Below, piece after piece: positions 1-11,893 of a DNA stretch of 64,000 bases. The stretch is from contig NC_056550.1 of assembly GCF_910596095.1 (NCBI RefSeq), positions 29,113,699 through 29,177,698 on the forward strand, written 5' to 3'. The notes beneath the pieces are model-generated. The model did no database searches, was not told where the DNA came from, and saw only the letters and a list, made by a program, of their open reading frames with translations. The DNA comes from Thunnus maccoyii. Lineage: Eukaryota > Chordata > Actinopteri > Scombriformes > Scombridae. The position numbers were made by a program, and so were the translations under genes. Position 1 is the stretch's first letter, and each line of letters starts with the position of its first letter.

Positions 1-1880
1 GATGGGCGCAAGTGCCTCTGCTATTTTATCAACGTTTAAATGCACAAAAGATCTTCAAAACCAACCTGCAGAATCACAATCCATGTGGTCCGAGTGTGCA
101 CAGAGAGCTGTTCACACTTTTTCATAGTATAGATTAGGATATTTACATCAAGATCTGCAGCTGGATGAAAAAATAGAAAATAGAAGAATAAACGTTTCTG
201 ACCTGTTTGGAGAGAATCTGAGTCCAAAAACTTTTCCTGTTGTGTTTAAGTAAAGTTTCTTTTTTAAAACCAGAGACTGAGACTGAGTTCAGGCTCTGAG
301 TTTGTTCCTTCGTCTCACTGCTGAAGAGTTTTTCCTGCATCAGACTCTACTGTTGCTCAGTTTCTGTAAGTCACGTGACTTCTTGTAAAGATGCAGAGCA
401 ACGTCCTGCACAGGTTCAGAGGATCTACTGTTTGCTGATGAAACCATATGAAGGATATAAAGGAGTTTTCACCAAAAATAAAAAACCCTTTTTTGCTGCT
501 GTACATCATTAAAAAAGTGATTTACACTTATTTGTGAGGGCTGACGACTTCATTTGTTTTTTTTTGAGATGCTGCCAAGACAGTTTTTTGTTACCATGCA
601 TATGGACATGTGCAACACATGATAGGGATTTAATCACGTTATTTTATATATAATGTGTATATTTGTTGTTTGTTTTTTATTTTAAACTGCATATTCTGCA
701 TAATTCAAACATTATATTGCAAGTCAAAAACTGAAAATCACTCTCTTGCCTGAAGCTTGTGCAAAATACTGCACCAGAGTTTTAACTGGTTCCAAATGTA
801 GACACTACTACATCACTCCAAATTAAGCATCCCAACACAGGATATCAGTCAGTTTTACAAATGGTTTTAAGATTTTGTTGATCACATTTAAAGGACAGCT
901 TGCTCTGGCAGTTTTTATTTAGCTGAATGGCCTATTTGCATTATTGTAGATGTTGAGCATGAACAGTTAATGTTTTGAGACATGAAAGGATGTCTTCTAG
1001 TGAAGTGTGTGCAACCCAGGCTTTGAAGACAGTGTCTAGCAAGACCTAGAAAACAATGCAAGACAGGATTGAGCTCAAAGCTTGTTGAAAGCATTTTCTC
1101 ATACCTGCGCTGATTTTCTCTCAAGCTTAATATTACCAGACCGTTTCTGATTCAGACAAGACAGCTTATGAATTGACAGCTTTTCATGACAGAGCTTCAC
1201 TGTTCTGTTCGCAGTCCCTCACTAGTTCAAAGTCAATGTAACTCAACCACAGCAGAATGGTCTCTTTCTCTTTAATCAACCGTGTGACAAATGCAATCCT
1301 TCAAGATCATGCAAATAAGATGGTATTTTTCCTTGATGATGCTTGATGTTTGAACAATTTCAGTGTTCTAAATTAAGTGTAATTTAAGTGTTCTACTGCA
1401 ACTGGAGGAAGTTCCTCTTCTTCTACTACTTCTGCTTCAAAACTCTCACCTTACTCAAAGGCACAACTGTGTGGCAGAATGGCAGAAGTCATACAACATA
1501 TCCACACACATTAATACTGCATAAAATACAAAATTATGAACCCTAGATCCTGGAAAACATGTTAGATCAGATTATTTATTTTTGCTCAAACAGTTAATTA
1601 ATGTGAAGTTAATTTATAAAGTTAAATCAGTAAATTAAATCAACCTGCATGATGTTCTTTAGTTTTATGTTGACATAAATTGTCAACAAATTGTAGTTGA
1701 TTTAATCCTCCCCCTCTTCAAAAAACAACAATAACAACAAAAAACAAGGTATGAACTGATCCATAAATAGCTGTATTTATGAATCCTAACCATAGTCATC
1801 CCTAGTTGTAGAGACTAACTAACATGTGTAGTTCTCTCATGACATGGCTTGCCATTGTACCCTTTTTTCTCGTGTTTTAC
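1..1880. other. gene-free stretch, nothing recognised
   Basis: This is AT-rich sequence with only short spurious open frames. I see no exon with flanking splice sites, no RNA gene and no clear repeat. Confidence 0.5.
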
Positions 1881-2080
1881 GTGCTTCTTTCATGGTGACT
1901 GACTTGTGACTTAATTGACTTTTCTTGCTTGACGTTTAGCAGTGACTTGACTCGGCTTACTTGAGTCTAAGTCACAGTGAGAGTCACAGTGATTTAAGAC
2001 TTGCTTGAGCCTTTAAAGTTAAGACCTGAGACTTCCTTTTGACTTGCACATGTGTAACTTACTCCCACTTCTGATATTTG
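1880..2080. repeat. degenerate interspersed repeat rich in GACTTG
   Basis: The segment contains many variants of GACTTG/ACTTGAG and ends in a TTACTCCCACTTCTG-like string. I associate this pattern with a common short interspersed element of fish genomes. No terminal inverted repeats could be delimited, so the borders are approximate. Confidence 0.4.
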
Positions 2081-2369
2081 TGAACATGAACTACTTTCTC
2101 CCAAAGCCATTGTGATGCCATCCAGAATAAAGTCTGGAGCTGCTTCATATACAATGAATGTGAAACTAATTTTGTAGTAATTTTTTAATACCCAAATAAG
2201 CTTTATTCTATAGTAAACTTTCATATCTGAAACATAAAATGTAGCTGTATACAAGGCTTGGGCGATGTCTACAGAATTACTGTGTAAAGCAAGCAGTAAA
2301 AGGTAATTTTATGATATATATATATATTCATATTAAACATCTTGAAATCTCATACATCTCAAATGGGGA

Positions 2370-3060
2370 TCTGTATTGAATGGATTGCACAATATTGTAA
2401 AATGTCAGTAGAAAAATGTATATATTTATTCAGTGTCAGAGTTGATATGAAGGTACTTTTACATAGAACTTCTGGTTTTTGTACATTCAGAACTCCATAT
2501 ATTAATGTGAAATGTCTGTAGATATATTGGGGAGTTGCTTGCAATTACTGTCACATAATGTTTATATAAAGTAAACTCTATACATTAATGGTAAAAGCCT
2601 GTAAATATATTGGAGAGTTGATTTTAATTACTGTCAAAAATGTTTATATAATGTATAACCCATACATTTATGGGAAAAGCCTGTAAATATATTGGAGAGC
2701 TGCTTGTAACTACTGTTAAATAATGTTTATATAAAGTTAACCTCATTAACTTTACATTTATACAACTTTACATTAATGGGGAAATGTATGTAGATATATT
2801 TGATAGTTGCTTTTAAATACTATCAAATAACATCAACGTTTACCAGGGATATACTGTAAATAGATTGGATAATCACATAAAATAAAAGCTTAAAGCTCTC
2901 AAGATACCGTTAATGGGTGTTAAAGGAGGGTAATTTGAACGTAATTTCACATAATTTTTCTGTGTTTTACATCCAGAAATCTGCACTTTGATGGGGAGTT
3001 CTTGTGGATGGATTGGATAATCCTATGAATTTACCAAAGATTACTGTATGAAAACAAGAG
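2370..3060. repeat. degenerate AT-rich tandem repeat, unit about 80-105 bp
   Basis: Variants of TGTAGATATATTGG recur near 2,517, 2,600, 2,681 and 2,787, each followed by a TTGCTT..AATTACTGT stretch and ATGTTTATATAA. More distant versions extend to about 3,060. The pattern is a decayed head-to-tail array, not coding sequence. Confidence 0.55.
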
Positions 3061-3599
3061 TCTTCATTTAAATTAGGTAATTTTAAGGTAGTTCTGCAAT
3101 CTTTTTCATTTTTTGTGCAAATTTATACATTTGTTTAACATTCTAGCAATGTTTTATAATGAGATTTTCTTTTTATTTTATAATGGTTGGACTGTAAAAA
3201 TGTAGACAATGTCCAAAGTAAATATCCATATTTTTAAAATAAATCTCTGTAGAATAACTAAAGGTTTTTTAATGTTATTTCACGGTAAGTGTTTGGCTAC
3301 TTTTGCTGCCAGACTTTTTAACATTTTTTACGATTTTTCTTTTTACAGTGTACAGGAATTGCTCACCTGGTGTATACGCCAGAAAAAGTTTCTAGCTTCC
3401 AGGTTTGCTTCCATGTTGTGCAGTCCACTGAGTATGCGCAGTAATGTTTCCCCTGCTCGCATCGCCTGCAAGTTCCCTCTCGGCCCACAGACTTTACATT
3501 GTGATGACGTCACAGATTTTTAAATCACTTTTCTCTGCTCGAGGAAAGTTTTACAAATATAAAACCTCCATGGATTAAAAGTTCATAATAGAAAAAGTC

Positions 3600-4565
3600 A
3601 CAATTGATGTTGTTTGCAGTTTGAGGTGTCTTGTCAACAGTTTAACAGACGTCTCTTTTACAATGGTGGTCTATGGAGAAAATGCTTTTTGGGCTGCAGG
3701 GGGATTTTTCGCTGCAATACCACGAGTGGCCACTGAGAAATACTGGCTGCAAAGCTTAGGAGTGGCGCCCTGTGCAGCTCTTATTATCCATCCATGGGTA
3801 GCTCCCGGCCTGAAAAGTGAAGCCAATGCAGAAGTGCCTTAAACCTGCTTTCTCTCTAATGGCCAGCAGGGGGCGACTCCACTGGCTGCAAAAAGCAGTC
3901 TGATTGTATGGAAGTCTATGAGAAAATGACCCTACTTCTCTCTTGATTTATTACCTCAGTAAACTGTTCCCTAAGTAGTTTATGGTCTCAATCACTAGTT
4001 TCAAGTCTTCTTCAATACAGCATGATGTTCATTTAGTAAATTATGATCCCATTTAATTTAAATTTGACAGTAAAGCAGCGTATACTTTAGGGCGTGGCTA
4101 TGTTGTGATTGATAGGTCGCTACCATGGCGACAGCATTGAGATATTTCACAGTGTGTTTTCAGTTCACTAAAGTTAATTGTAACATTTTGGTCGTCAAAA
4201 AAAAGTTTTGTTCAGCATTTGGTTGTAATAAAAGACCCACCAGTGAGTTGGATGATCAGTTTTTCCAGTGATTACATTTTGTTTTAACGGTTTTAGGCCG
4301 GTTTTTCGCAATTGAAAATTAGCATTGGCAATATCACTGTTAACCATAGAATGTAAATGCACTGTGCTTACGGAGCTAGCAGCTAGCGCTATGGTCAGCT
4401 CAAACCTCTTGTTCAAATATGGTCACTTCTGGCTCCAAAAATCAGACATGGCAACAGTCAAATCCAAGATGGCGATGGTCAAATCACTAAACTTGAGGCT
4501 GCTAAATGGCAGTTCGCAAACCAATGGGTGACGTCACCGTGACTACGTCCATATTTTTTACAGTC
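3600..4565. repeat. interspersed repeat of the fish MITE/SINE kind
   Basis: The block carries phrases I recognise as recurring in fish genomes, such as GGCCAGCAGGGGGCGACTCC and a terminal GACTACGTCCATATTTTTTA. A related fragment occurs near 63,365-63,400 and another near 34,830-34,857. The open frame at 3,621-3,842 lies inside it and is not a gene. The left border is uncertain; a weak inverted match to the right end lies near 3,190. Confidence 0.5.
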
Positions 4566-4569
4566 TGCT

Positions 4570-4575
4570 GCTCTA

Positions 4576-4614
<39 letters not shown>

Positions 4615-4806
4615 TTTTATTTATATAGCGCCAAATCACAACAAAAGTCATCTCAACAAAAGTCACTTTTCACACAGAGCAGGTCAAGACCGAACTCTTT
4701 AATTTACAGAGACCCAACAATTCCCCCATGCAAGAACCTCAAGCAGAACCCGGCTCTTGGTGGGCGGCCATCTGCTTTGACCGGTTGGGTTGAGAGAGAG
4801 AAAGAA

Positions 4807-4843
<37 letters not shown>

Positions 4844-4850
4844 AATAACA
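4570..4850. repeat. (ATCA)n microsatellite, interspersed repeat tail and poly-G tract
   Basis: About ten ATCA units (4,575-4,612) run into a TTTATTTATATAGCGCC sequence typical of fish retroelement tails. A run of about 34 consecutive G follows (about 4,807-4,840). The poly-proline frame on the minus strand is a by-product of the G run. Confidence 0.6.
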
Positions 4851-4984
4851 TCAATCATAACAATGACACAGCAGCAGCCAGGGAAGGATGCCAACAGGAC
4901 TGTGAAGGACTCGGCTCGGTCCAGAACCCAGGGTTTCCTGCAAGATGAGAAAGCACAAAAAAAAACTCTGAGGAAGAAGCAAAT

Positions 4985-5181
4985 TAGATCCCAGTGTTTC
5001 TTTATCAGAACATGAAGAGCTGAATATATTATCAATAAACATTAAACCAGAAACATTTGAAAAGATTTACATCCACTTGGAGAGATTTCTGCAGACGAGC
5101 TCACATCACATGTAGACTCATTCTGTTGAAGACTTCCTGTCTGACTTCTCTTTATGGCTTCAAAAGTGAAAGTTAAAGTTG
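4985..5181 (-). promoter_or_regulatory. orphan copy of the promoter and leader exon found at 21.6-21.8 kb
   Basis: Read on the minus strand, this segment closely matches plus-strand 21,607-21,800. Shared landmarks are CACTTTTGAAGCCATAAAGA, ACATGTGATGTGAG, TCTGCAGAAATCTCTC, TTCTGGTTTAATGTT and TGTTCTGATAAAGAAACACT. At 21.6 kb the sequence serves as the likely promoter and first exon of the 291-aa gene. Here no coding exon follows, and the splice-donor GT at the equivalent of 21,715 is not conserved. It ends exactly where the left arm of the large palindrome begins. Most likely it is a relic of a duplicated gene. Confidence 0.55.
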
Positions 5182-6038
5182 ACCTGCCATCCCTCTCCTC
5201 CATCCCCTAGTAGCAGAGACAGAGTACAGGAGCAGAGGGGTTGTTTAGTTGAATATGTTAGTCTAGTCTGTGTTACTCATTGATCCTTTATCTCCATGGC
5301 TCTGAAATATCATCAGCCTAACTGTGCTTTGTATTGATAAATCCATGGCGATGTCCATGGTGCTGAAGTAGCAGATGGATTTGTAATTGCCCCTTTTTTT
5401 CTCAGTCCCGCCTTCTGTCAGTTTCGTCTTGGATCTATAATATTCTCTAAACACTATAAATACTCAATTCTATACTATATTATAGCCTATATACTCAATA
5501 GAGTCAGCTTCATTATCAAAGTAGCAACGTGTAGTCGCAGAAGAGTGAGAGGATCATAGAGACACTGCTGCCTGTAGTATTCCTATAATATTTCTATGAT
5601 CAAACCACCAAACCACCTCTGTAAATAAATATTTTAGCAGAAACGTGACTACAGATATAGTTTTGAGTATAGATATTTGGTGTAACCTGGGAGTGCAGCA
5701 GGTCATGTGACTGAGCAAATTAACCTGCACTGACCGCACCGCACTCACCCGCTACAGTTACATCATTCCAGGTAAAGTTTATACCATCAAAACTATGCTG
5801 TGTTTTTAAAGATAAGGATTGATAATAAATGCTTAATGTCCACATACTGTGAACAAATAGTTCTACACAAAATATGTATTTAGCCTAATATCAGTTCTAT
5901 TAAATTGAAATTATAACCGCAATTATAATATCAAGAATTAGGCTAGGCCTATATGATGATCCTGCAGTCCTAATATAAAGTAGACATACAGAAGTGGGTT
6001 TGGGCAGTTGCTCTCTTACTCTCAACACAACAGCAGAT

Positions 6039-6054
6039 GAAAGTGAAAGAGAAA
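6039..6054 (+). promoter_or_regulatory. IRF/ISRE-type motif in the left palindrome arm
   Basis: Three GAAA cores are spaced by two bases (GAAAGTGAAAGAGAAA), a perfect match to the tandem GAAANN pattern bound by IRF/STAT1-STAT2-IRF9. The mirror copy is at 6,696-6,711. No transcript start is known here, so function is inferred only from the motif. Confidence 0.4.
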
Positions 6055-6695
6055 AGCAGCAGCAGCCAGACAGAGGCCGGCTGAGACATTAACAGAACTT
6101 CAAGTAAAAGTGCCCTTGAATGCTCATCAACTTTTCTTTCGTTGTGCTTGTTCTCACTTGTTATTTTTCAAATATAACAAATCTTTGTGCCGCAAATTGA
6201 GTGTTTATTTGACAATATAATGTAATAATTATACATTATTTCAGAGTTTAGTAAATGCCCCCAACAATCAGTTCAAGGTGCAAAATATAGCCCCTCCACC
6301 CTCCACCCTCCACCCTCCAGGGGGCTTCCCAGGGGGGAAGTGGCAGGAAGAGGAAATGGAGGAAGGAAGAGGGAGGAGGTCTGACACACACAAGAATGTA
6401 AGCAACATTGCCAGCTCTTTAAACTTGTTGCCAGAGCAGAATCAAAAAGAACAGGAAGACTATATTTTGCACCTTGAACTGATTGTTGGGGGCATTTACT
6501 AAACTCTGAAATAATGTATAATTATTACATTATATTGTCAAATAAACACTCAATTTGCGGCACAAAGATTTGTTATATTTGAAAAATAACAAGTGAGAAC
6601 AAACACAACGAAAGAAAAGTTGATGAGCATTCAAGGGCACTTTTACTTGAAGTTCTGTTAATGTCTCAGCCGGCCTCTGTCTGGCTGCTGCTGCT

Positions 6696-6711
6696 TTTCT
6701 CTTTCACTTTC
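6696..6711 (-). promoter_or_regulatory. IRF/ISRE-type motif in the right palindrome arm
   Basis: This is the inverted counterpart of the triple-GAAA motif at 6,039-6,054, identical in sequence and pointing the opposite way. Confidence 0.4.
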
Positions 6712-7588
6712 ATCTGCTGTTGTGTTGAGAGTAAGAGAGCAACTGCCCAAACCCACTTCTGTATGTCTACTTTATATTAGGACTGCAGGATCATCATATA
6801 GGCCTAGCCTAATTCTTGATATTATAATTGCGGTTATAATTTCAATTTAATAGAACTGATATTAGGCTAAATACATATTTTGTGTAGAACTATTTGTTCA
6901 CAGTATGTGGACATTAAGCATTTATTATCAATCCTTATCTTTAAAAACACAGCATAGTTTTGATGGTATAAACTTTACCTGGAATGATGTAACTGTAGCG
7001 GGTGAGTGCGGTGCGGTCAGTGCAGGTTAATTTGCTCAGTCACATGACCTGCTGCACTCCCAGGTTACACCAAATATCTATACTCAAAACTACATCTGTA
7101 GTCACGTTTCTGCTAAAATATTTATTTACAGAGATGGTTTGGTCTGGAGGAGTATTTTCAGCAGCACAGACACTACTGAACGATCATAGAAATATTATAG
7201 GAATATTATAGGAATACTACAGGCAGCAGTGTGTCTCTATGATCCTCTCGCTCCTCTGCAACTACACGTTGCTATTTTGATGATGAAGCTGACTCTATAG
7301 AGAATAAAGGTTCTTATATAGTATAGAAATGGGCATTTATAATATATAGTTAAGACGAAACAAACAGAAGGGCGGAACTGAGAGAAAAAGGCCAAATTAC
7401 GAAATCATCTGCTACTTCTGCATCATTGATTTATCAATACACAGCACAGTTAGGCTGCTGATATTTCAGAGCCATGGTGATAAAAGATCAATGAGTCAGG
7501 CAGACTAGACTAACATATTCAACCAAACAGCCCCTCTGTCCCTGTTCTCTCTCTGCTATTGTGGTATAGAGAGCAGGGATGGCAGACC

Positions 7589-9920
7589 CTCCCCCGTTTA
7601 TATTTAATAAATGACTTTGTTTAACTCCTGAAAACATTATGTCTCCCTCTTTGACATGGCTAATGAACAAGGTTGCAACACTTTGTGTGACCTTCTGTGA
7701 CCTCTGACCTCTCAGAAACAACAACTCTTACTCACGACAATAAAAGACCCTGTGCAGGAAAGAAATACCATCACAGACTGAATTCCCAACAAGAACGCCA
7801 ATATGGACATACAATATGTATAGTTGCATTTACGTGTATGGTGTACATATTGTTATATATATCAAAGTCTGAACATTGGTGACCATTTAAAACCCAGATG
7901 AGTTTACCCTCCCAGATGATCCAGTTTAGAAAGTGAAGCACTCATTCACCCAAATATCACATGATTCTCCAATCAGTTCAATGAATTCAAATCAATCATG
8001 TCTGATCAAATCAAATGATGTCAAATCACCATACAATTCAATGTTCAGCACACAAATTATAAACACGTTCCTTTAACTATACTACTACACTGTAGGTTGG
8101 CAGATAACAGTGAAGAGTGTGAAACCTATGAACATAATAGTCATTCTAATACATTCTCTCATTGCACTAACTTCTAGTTAATGAGTTAATAGTGAAATCC
8201 ATATTTCCCCCTGGGGGTCCCCGAACCCCACTTTGAGAGGTACAATAATTACAAATAATACATTAATAATACACAATCAGTGCCAGTTCTACCCTAAAAA
8301 TGGTCCCTACATCATCTGGTGAGTTCTGGCAATCTGCCTTTGACTACAAACTACTTTTCTACATTTTTTTAAGAGGTGCCTTCAAGGACTGACAAACATG
8401 GTATCCACACTCAGGGACCAAAACAATCCATCTGCCATGGTATTTTTTCACTAGCGATAGGGAGAAGGGACACTAAAGCAGACACTATTAGTATATTTGG
8501 AAGAAAACTAGTTTCATGATATGATGTTGGAATCAGAGATGTGGTGCTATACTGTTACGAGGTTGAATATTGTTCTGTAGAATCAGACAGAACAGAGTGT
8601 AGAGGAGGCAGTGACCACCAGAGTTATGTTACAGTCACAGCTGAAAGAGAGGCGCTGCAGCCAGAGTGCCATTGTTGCATCGACTGGTGAGAAAACAAAA
8701 TCAGACCAGAATAATGCTTGAGTTGATTTTTAATTAAATTATGTTAGATTATTGTTTTATTACAAATGAGAGTAGAGAGGTGAAGCATACAGAAGAAGAG
8801 TAGGCAGGTCACAGACAGGCAGCGAGTCTAAACACCCAGTATATGTCCTGTCATGCCCCCAAGCTTTCAGTACAATTCAGCCACTCAAGTTCAAATTCAG
8901 ATCAAAATCCAGAGATCAAAGTCCAGGAGAGGCCAGGTGACAAATCATCACACTGACTAATATTACACTACAAACAGTATATACATGTATATATGTAAGA
9001 AAGACGAGGAAGGTGGCCTGAAGCTGGAGAGAGACAATATGAGTTTGATGTGTAAGAGTATAAAGTAAAAACAGGGTAGGCATCACCATGACATTAGATT
9101 AGTTTTAGTAAATCACTGAGTCTTAAACATGAAGTATACATTTGTGAGATGTATCACAGAGTCACAGAAAGAGTAGAGAAGGAGGAAAGTATTGATCATG
9201 GATGTATTATCAGAGCTGGATACCTGCTGCTGATTTGTCCAAATGACCAACAGCACTACTGGTTCTTACTCTTTGTGTCATGAATGTTTAAATCACTAGC
9301 TTTAAATCTTTCCTAGAGACTAGAAAATCTAATTTTATGTGTGCGTGTGACATCATCTCAGCATTTAAGGAGACCAAGAAGAGAGGACAAAATTTTGGTG
9401 AATGTACTGGGTAGGACATTTTCATCAATGGGTGTCATGTTGGAATCCACTATTCTGTCTTTATAATACATCCATGATGTTGAGAAATTAACAGGGTTTT
9501 GCTTTTGGTCTTGTCTTCATCTAAAAACACCACATTTTCCTCAGCCTCCTCTTACGAGAGCCCCTCTTCATGTATTTCTTCCAGCACTTCATGTCAGCTA
9601 TCTTCTGACACAGCTCTCTGTAAGAGGACATTAAAAAAGAAGCATCTTAGTCAAAATGTCCATGTTACTGTATGTTTGTACATGTTAACAGATGCAATTT
9701 TTCATCACACTATTTACAATAAACTGCACAAGTTCAGTCACTCAAGGGAACAAGTAAACTTGACCAGCAAAGCAAAACGTGTGGGTCTGCGGTACTCGTA
9801 GTAACACTGAACAGTCAGTTATGAAAATGTTGTCCATGAAGAACTGAAGGAAAATGCAAACCACACATCAAGACATCAAAGAAGGAATTGGAAAGCCACA
9901 AACTCATGACTCAGAAGTCA
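7589..9920. other. gene-free stretch, nothing recognised
   Basis: There is no exon with convincing splice sites. The longest frame (9,499-9,801, plus) is serine-rich and matches nothing I know. Parts (8,200-9,000) have the look of old transposon or LTR sequence, but I cannot name a family or delimit ends. Confidence 0.4.
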
Positions 9921-9923
9921 TCT

Positions 9924-9929
9924 TTTATT
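9924..9929 (-). terminator. candidate polyadenylation signal of the apoL-like gene
   Basis: AATAAA on the minus strand, about 470 bp downstream of the stop codon at 10,402. It is the clearest such signal in that interval. Confidence 0.35.
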
Positions 9930-10401
9930 TCAGTTTCTAAAGACCAATGTTTCAGCAAACAGCCTTACCCAACAATCTCAGCTGGTATTAACATGTGATC
10001 TGGATATGTTGTCTGGAGAATGACATCTGATCCATGGGTCTTTGCATTTATACCTGGTATTATAACAGATCCTTGTTTACTCAGTTGTGTCCGCGTTGTG
10101 ATCAGATCTGAATATGAAAACTAGCTGGGTGGAGCTGGCTGACTCATCAACACACAGGTGACCTTTCAACTTCATATGAATGTTGTCACGCTGTACAGAT
10201 GACATTCACACCTGCTGAGATCTGATCACAATGCGAGCCTGACCACCTCCAGATGTGTTCTGGCTGGTCTGATGGCATTCTGATTCTGAATGTGTTTTAA
10301 GCTCATTTAAGGTGTTTTCCCTTTTCACTCTTTTCACCCTCTCATAACTCGACCTTAAACTTGGAAGTGAAACGTTGCATGTGTAGCTACAGAACTGAGA
10401 C

Positions 10402-11893
10402 TCACTCGATTTCATCCAGTTCTCTTTTCATCTCTTCAGAGGCAGTTTGTATGGCCTCAGCCATCTCTCTCAGACTCTGACTGGCTTCTGTCTCACAGTT
10501 CTCCAGATTGTTACAGTTTCCAATAAGCTCAGGAACAGAAAACAGAAGATCAACTACTCCTCTACCAATCTGAAAATAAACACTTTATAGTTAATAACAA
10601 GAATAAGAATGGCTGGATTTACTGGATTCTGAATGAAGTCATTTTGACTATATATTGAATTACTTTGTTCCATGTCTAAGTTATTATAATGAATTTAATT
10701 GATTAGTTGAAACATGAATATGGTGTTGAACATAGTAATCAGTGGGATTGGGAATACTTTTAGACCTGTGGCACAGTACGGATGCTGTTTTTCTTCCTCA
10801 CCTCTCCTTGACATCTTCCTGGTCAGATTCTTAATAAACTGTATGATATCAATCTATCTATAATCTTTTCATCCAGTTTGTCCATGCTGTATTTCTGTCA
10901 TTTTGCTTTCTTGGTCTTTTCTGTACATACAACATCTATTTCCTGTCTGTCTATCCTGCAGAGGGATCCCTCATCTGCTCTTCCTGAGCTTTCTAACATT
11001 TTCCACTGTTAAAGCGTTTTTTGGGAGTTATTGCTTATTTGATTTGAGGGTCTAAGGATAGAGGATGTTAGTAAAATTGGCTTGACTTGAATGCTGCAGG
11101 TCAAAAACTGTTCCTAAGCTCCACTGTTTGAGTGACTGTCTTTGATACTTACACGTCTAATCACTTTCGTTGATGCTGTCAGTCCCATAGAGGTGGCCAC
11201 TTTGGTGACTTCTGTTCTCATCACTTTTCTCTGTGCTTTCTTTGTTCCTGCTATGGTAATTTCTTTTAAGGTAAGGTCTGTAACAAACTCTGAAAGCAGT
11301 GACAACTCCAGTGCAGACTTTTGCAGAAGACCAAAGTCTTTATCTTTCTCAAACATCTTCTTTACAGACAAATCAGATACCAATGTGAGCACATTGATCT
11401 TATCATTTAGCTTCAGTCCGTTTCGTTTGGCTATCTTTCTCAGGATCTGTTCCACAACATAATCTTCAGGAGGAACATCACTGCAGGACTTCTCTGCTTC
11501 CTTCACCAGTGATCCAGTGAGTTCCTGGATTTCCTTTTGAAGATTCTGGATCTTCTCTGAAATCTGCTTTGCCTCTTGTATGGCAGAACTTGATTTGACA
11601 GCATCGACAACGTCTGAAGTTATATTGGTAGCCAAGCCGAGCCCTGATGCTAGCGTACCTGCTGTAGCTAGGAAAGGTATCGCCGCTCCTCCAGTGCAGA
11701 GGGCTGTTAAACCTGCCACTGTCAGTGCAGTTGCACCACCTACAGACAAAGAGCTCCCAACAACTTTACTGACATTTACATTCTTATTGTACTCCTCCAG
11801 ATCACTGGCCAGGTTGTTCAATTTTTCTGCACATTCCCTCTGTAGATCCACAAAGGAGAAGATCTTATCAATGAGTTTATCGGCATTATCCAT
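10402..11893 (-). CDS. apolipoprotein L-like protein
   Basis: Two coding exons, 11,893-11,153 and 10,569-10,402, join in frame (donor GTAAGT, acceptor TTTTCAG) to give 302 aa. Residues about 44-89 form a long Ala/Gly/Val/Leu-rich stretch breakable into two hydrophobic helices. This is followed by a charged amphipathic, coiled-coil-like region (about 95-135) and a helical C-terminus, an order typical of the apolipoprotein L family. There is no signal peptide, which points to an intracellular form. ApoL proteins associate with or insert into membranes and are often induced in inflammation; the substrate of this copy is not known. The start is the first ATG after a splice acceptor at 11,922-11,923 (exon from 11,921), so a separate 5' leader exon is expected. 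Family assignment is confident; the exact paralogue is not. Confidence 0.85.

Larger units (their letters stand above)
5181..7588. repeat. large imperfect inverted repeat (palindrome) with ~1.1 kb arms
   Basis: The left arm (5,181-6,290) and the right arm (6,460-7,588) are reverse complements over nearly their full length, around a 169-bp spacer (6,291-6,459). The match is near-perfect close to the spacer and decays outward with small indels, including an extra ~35 bp at about 7,146-7,182. Only spurious open frames, mirrored in both arms, are present. It could be a long-TIR fold-back transposon or an inverted duplication. I cannot delimit a target-site duplication. Confidence 0.85.

Noticed and set aside
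3621-3842. 73-aa frame as a small gene
   Set aside because: It lies within an interspersed repeat found elsewhere in fish genomes.
7002-7211. Pair of matching ~65-aa frames in the palindrome arms (also 5,554-5,748)
   Set aside because: Both start at non-ATG codons and match only because the arms are copies. No domain or splice context.
9499-9801. 100-aa Ser-rich plus-strand frame as a gene
   Set aside because: No domain, no splice evidence and low complexity. Possibly transposon-derived.
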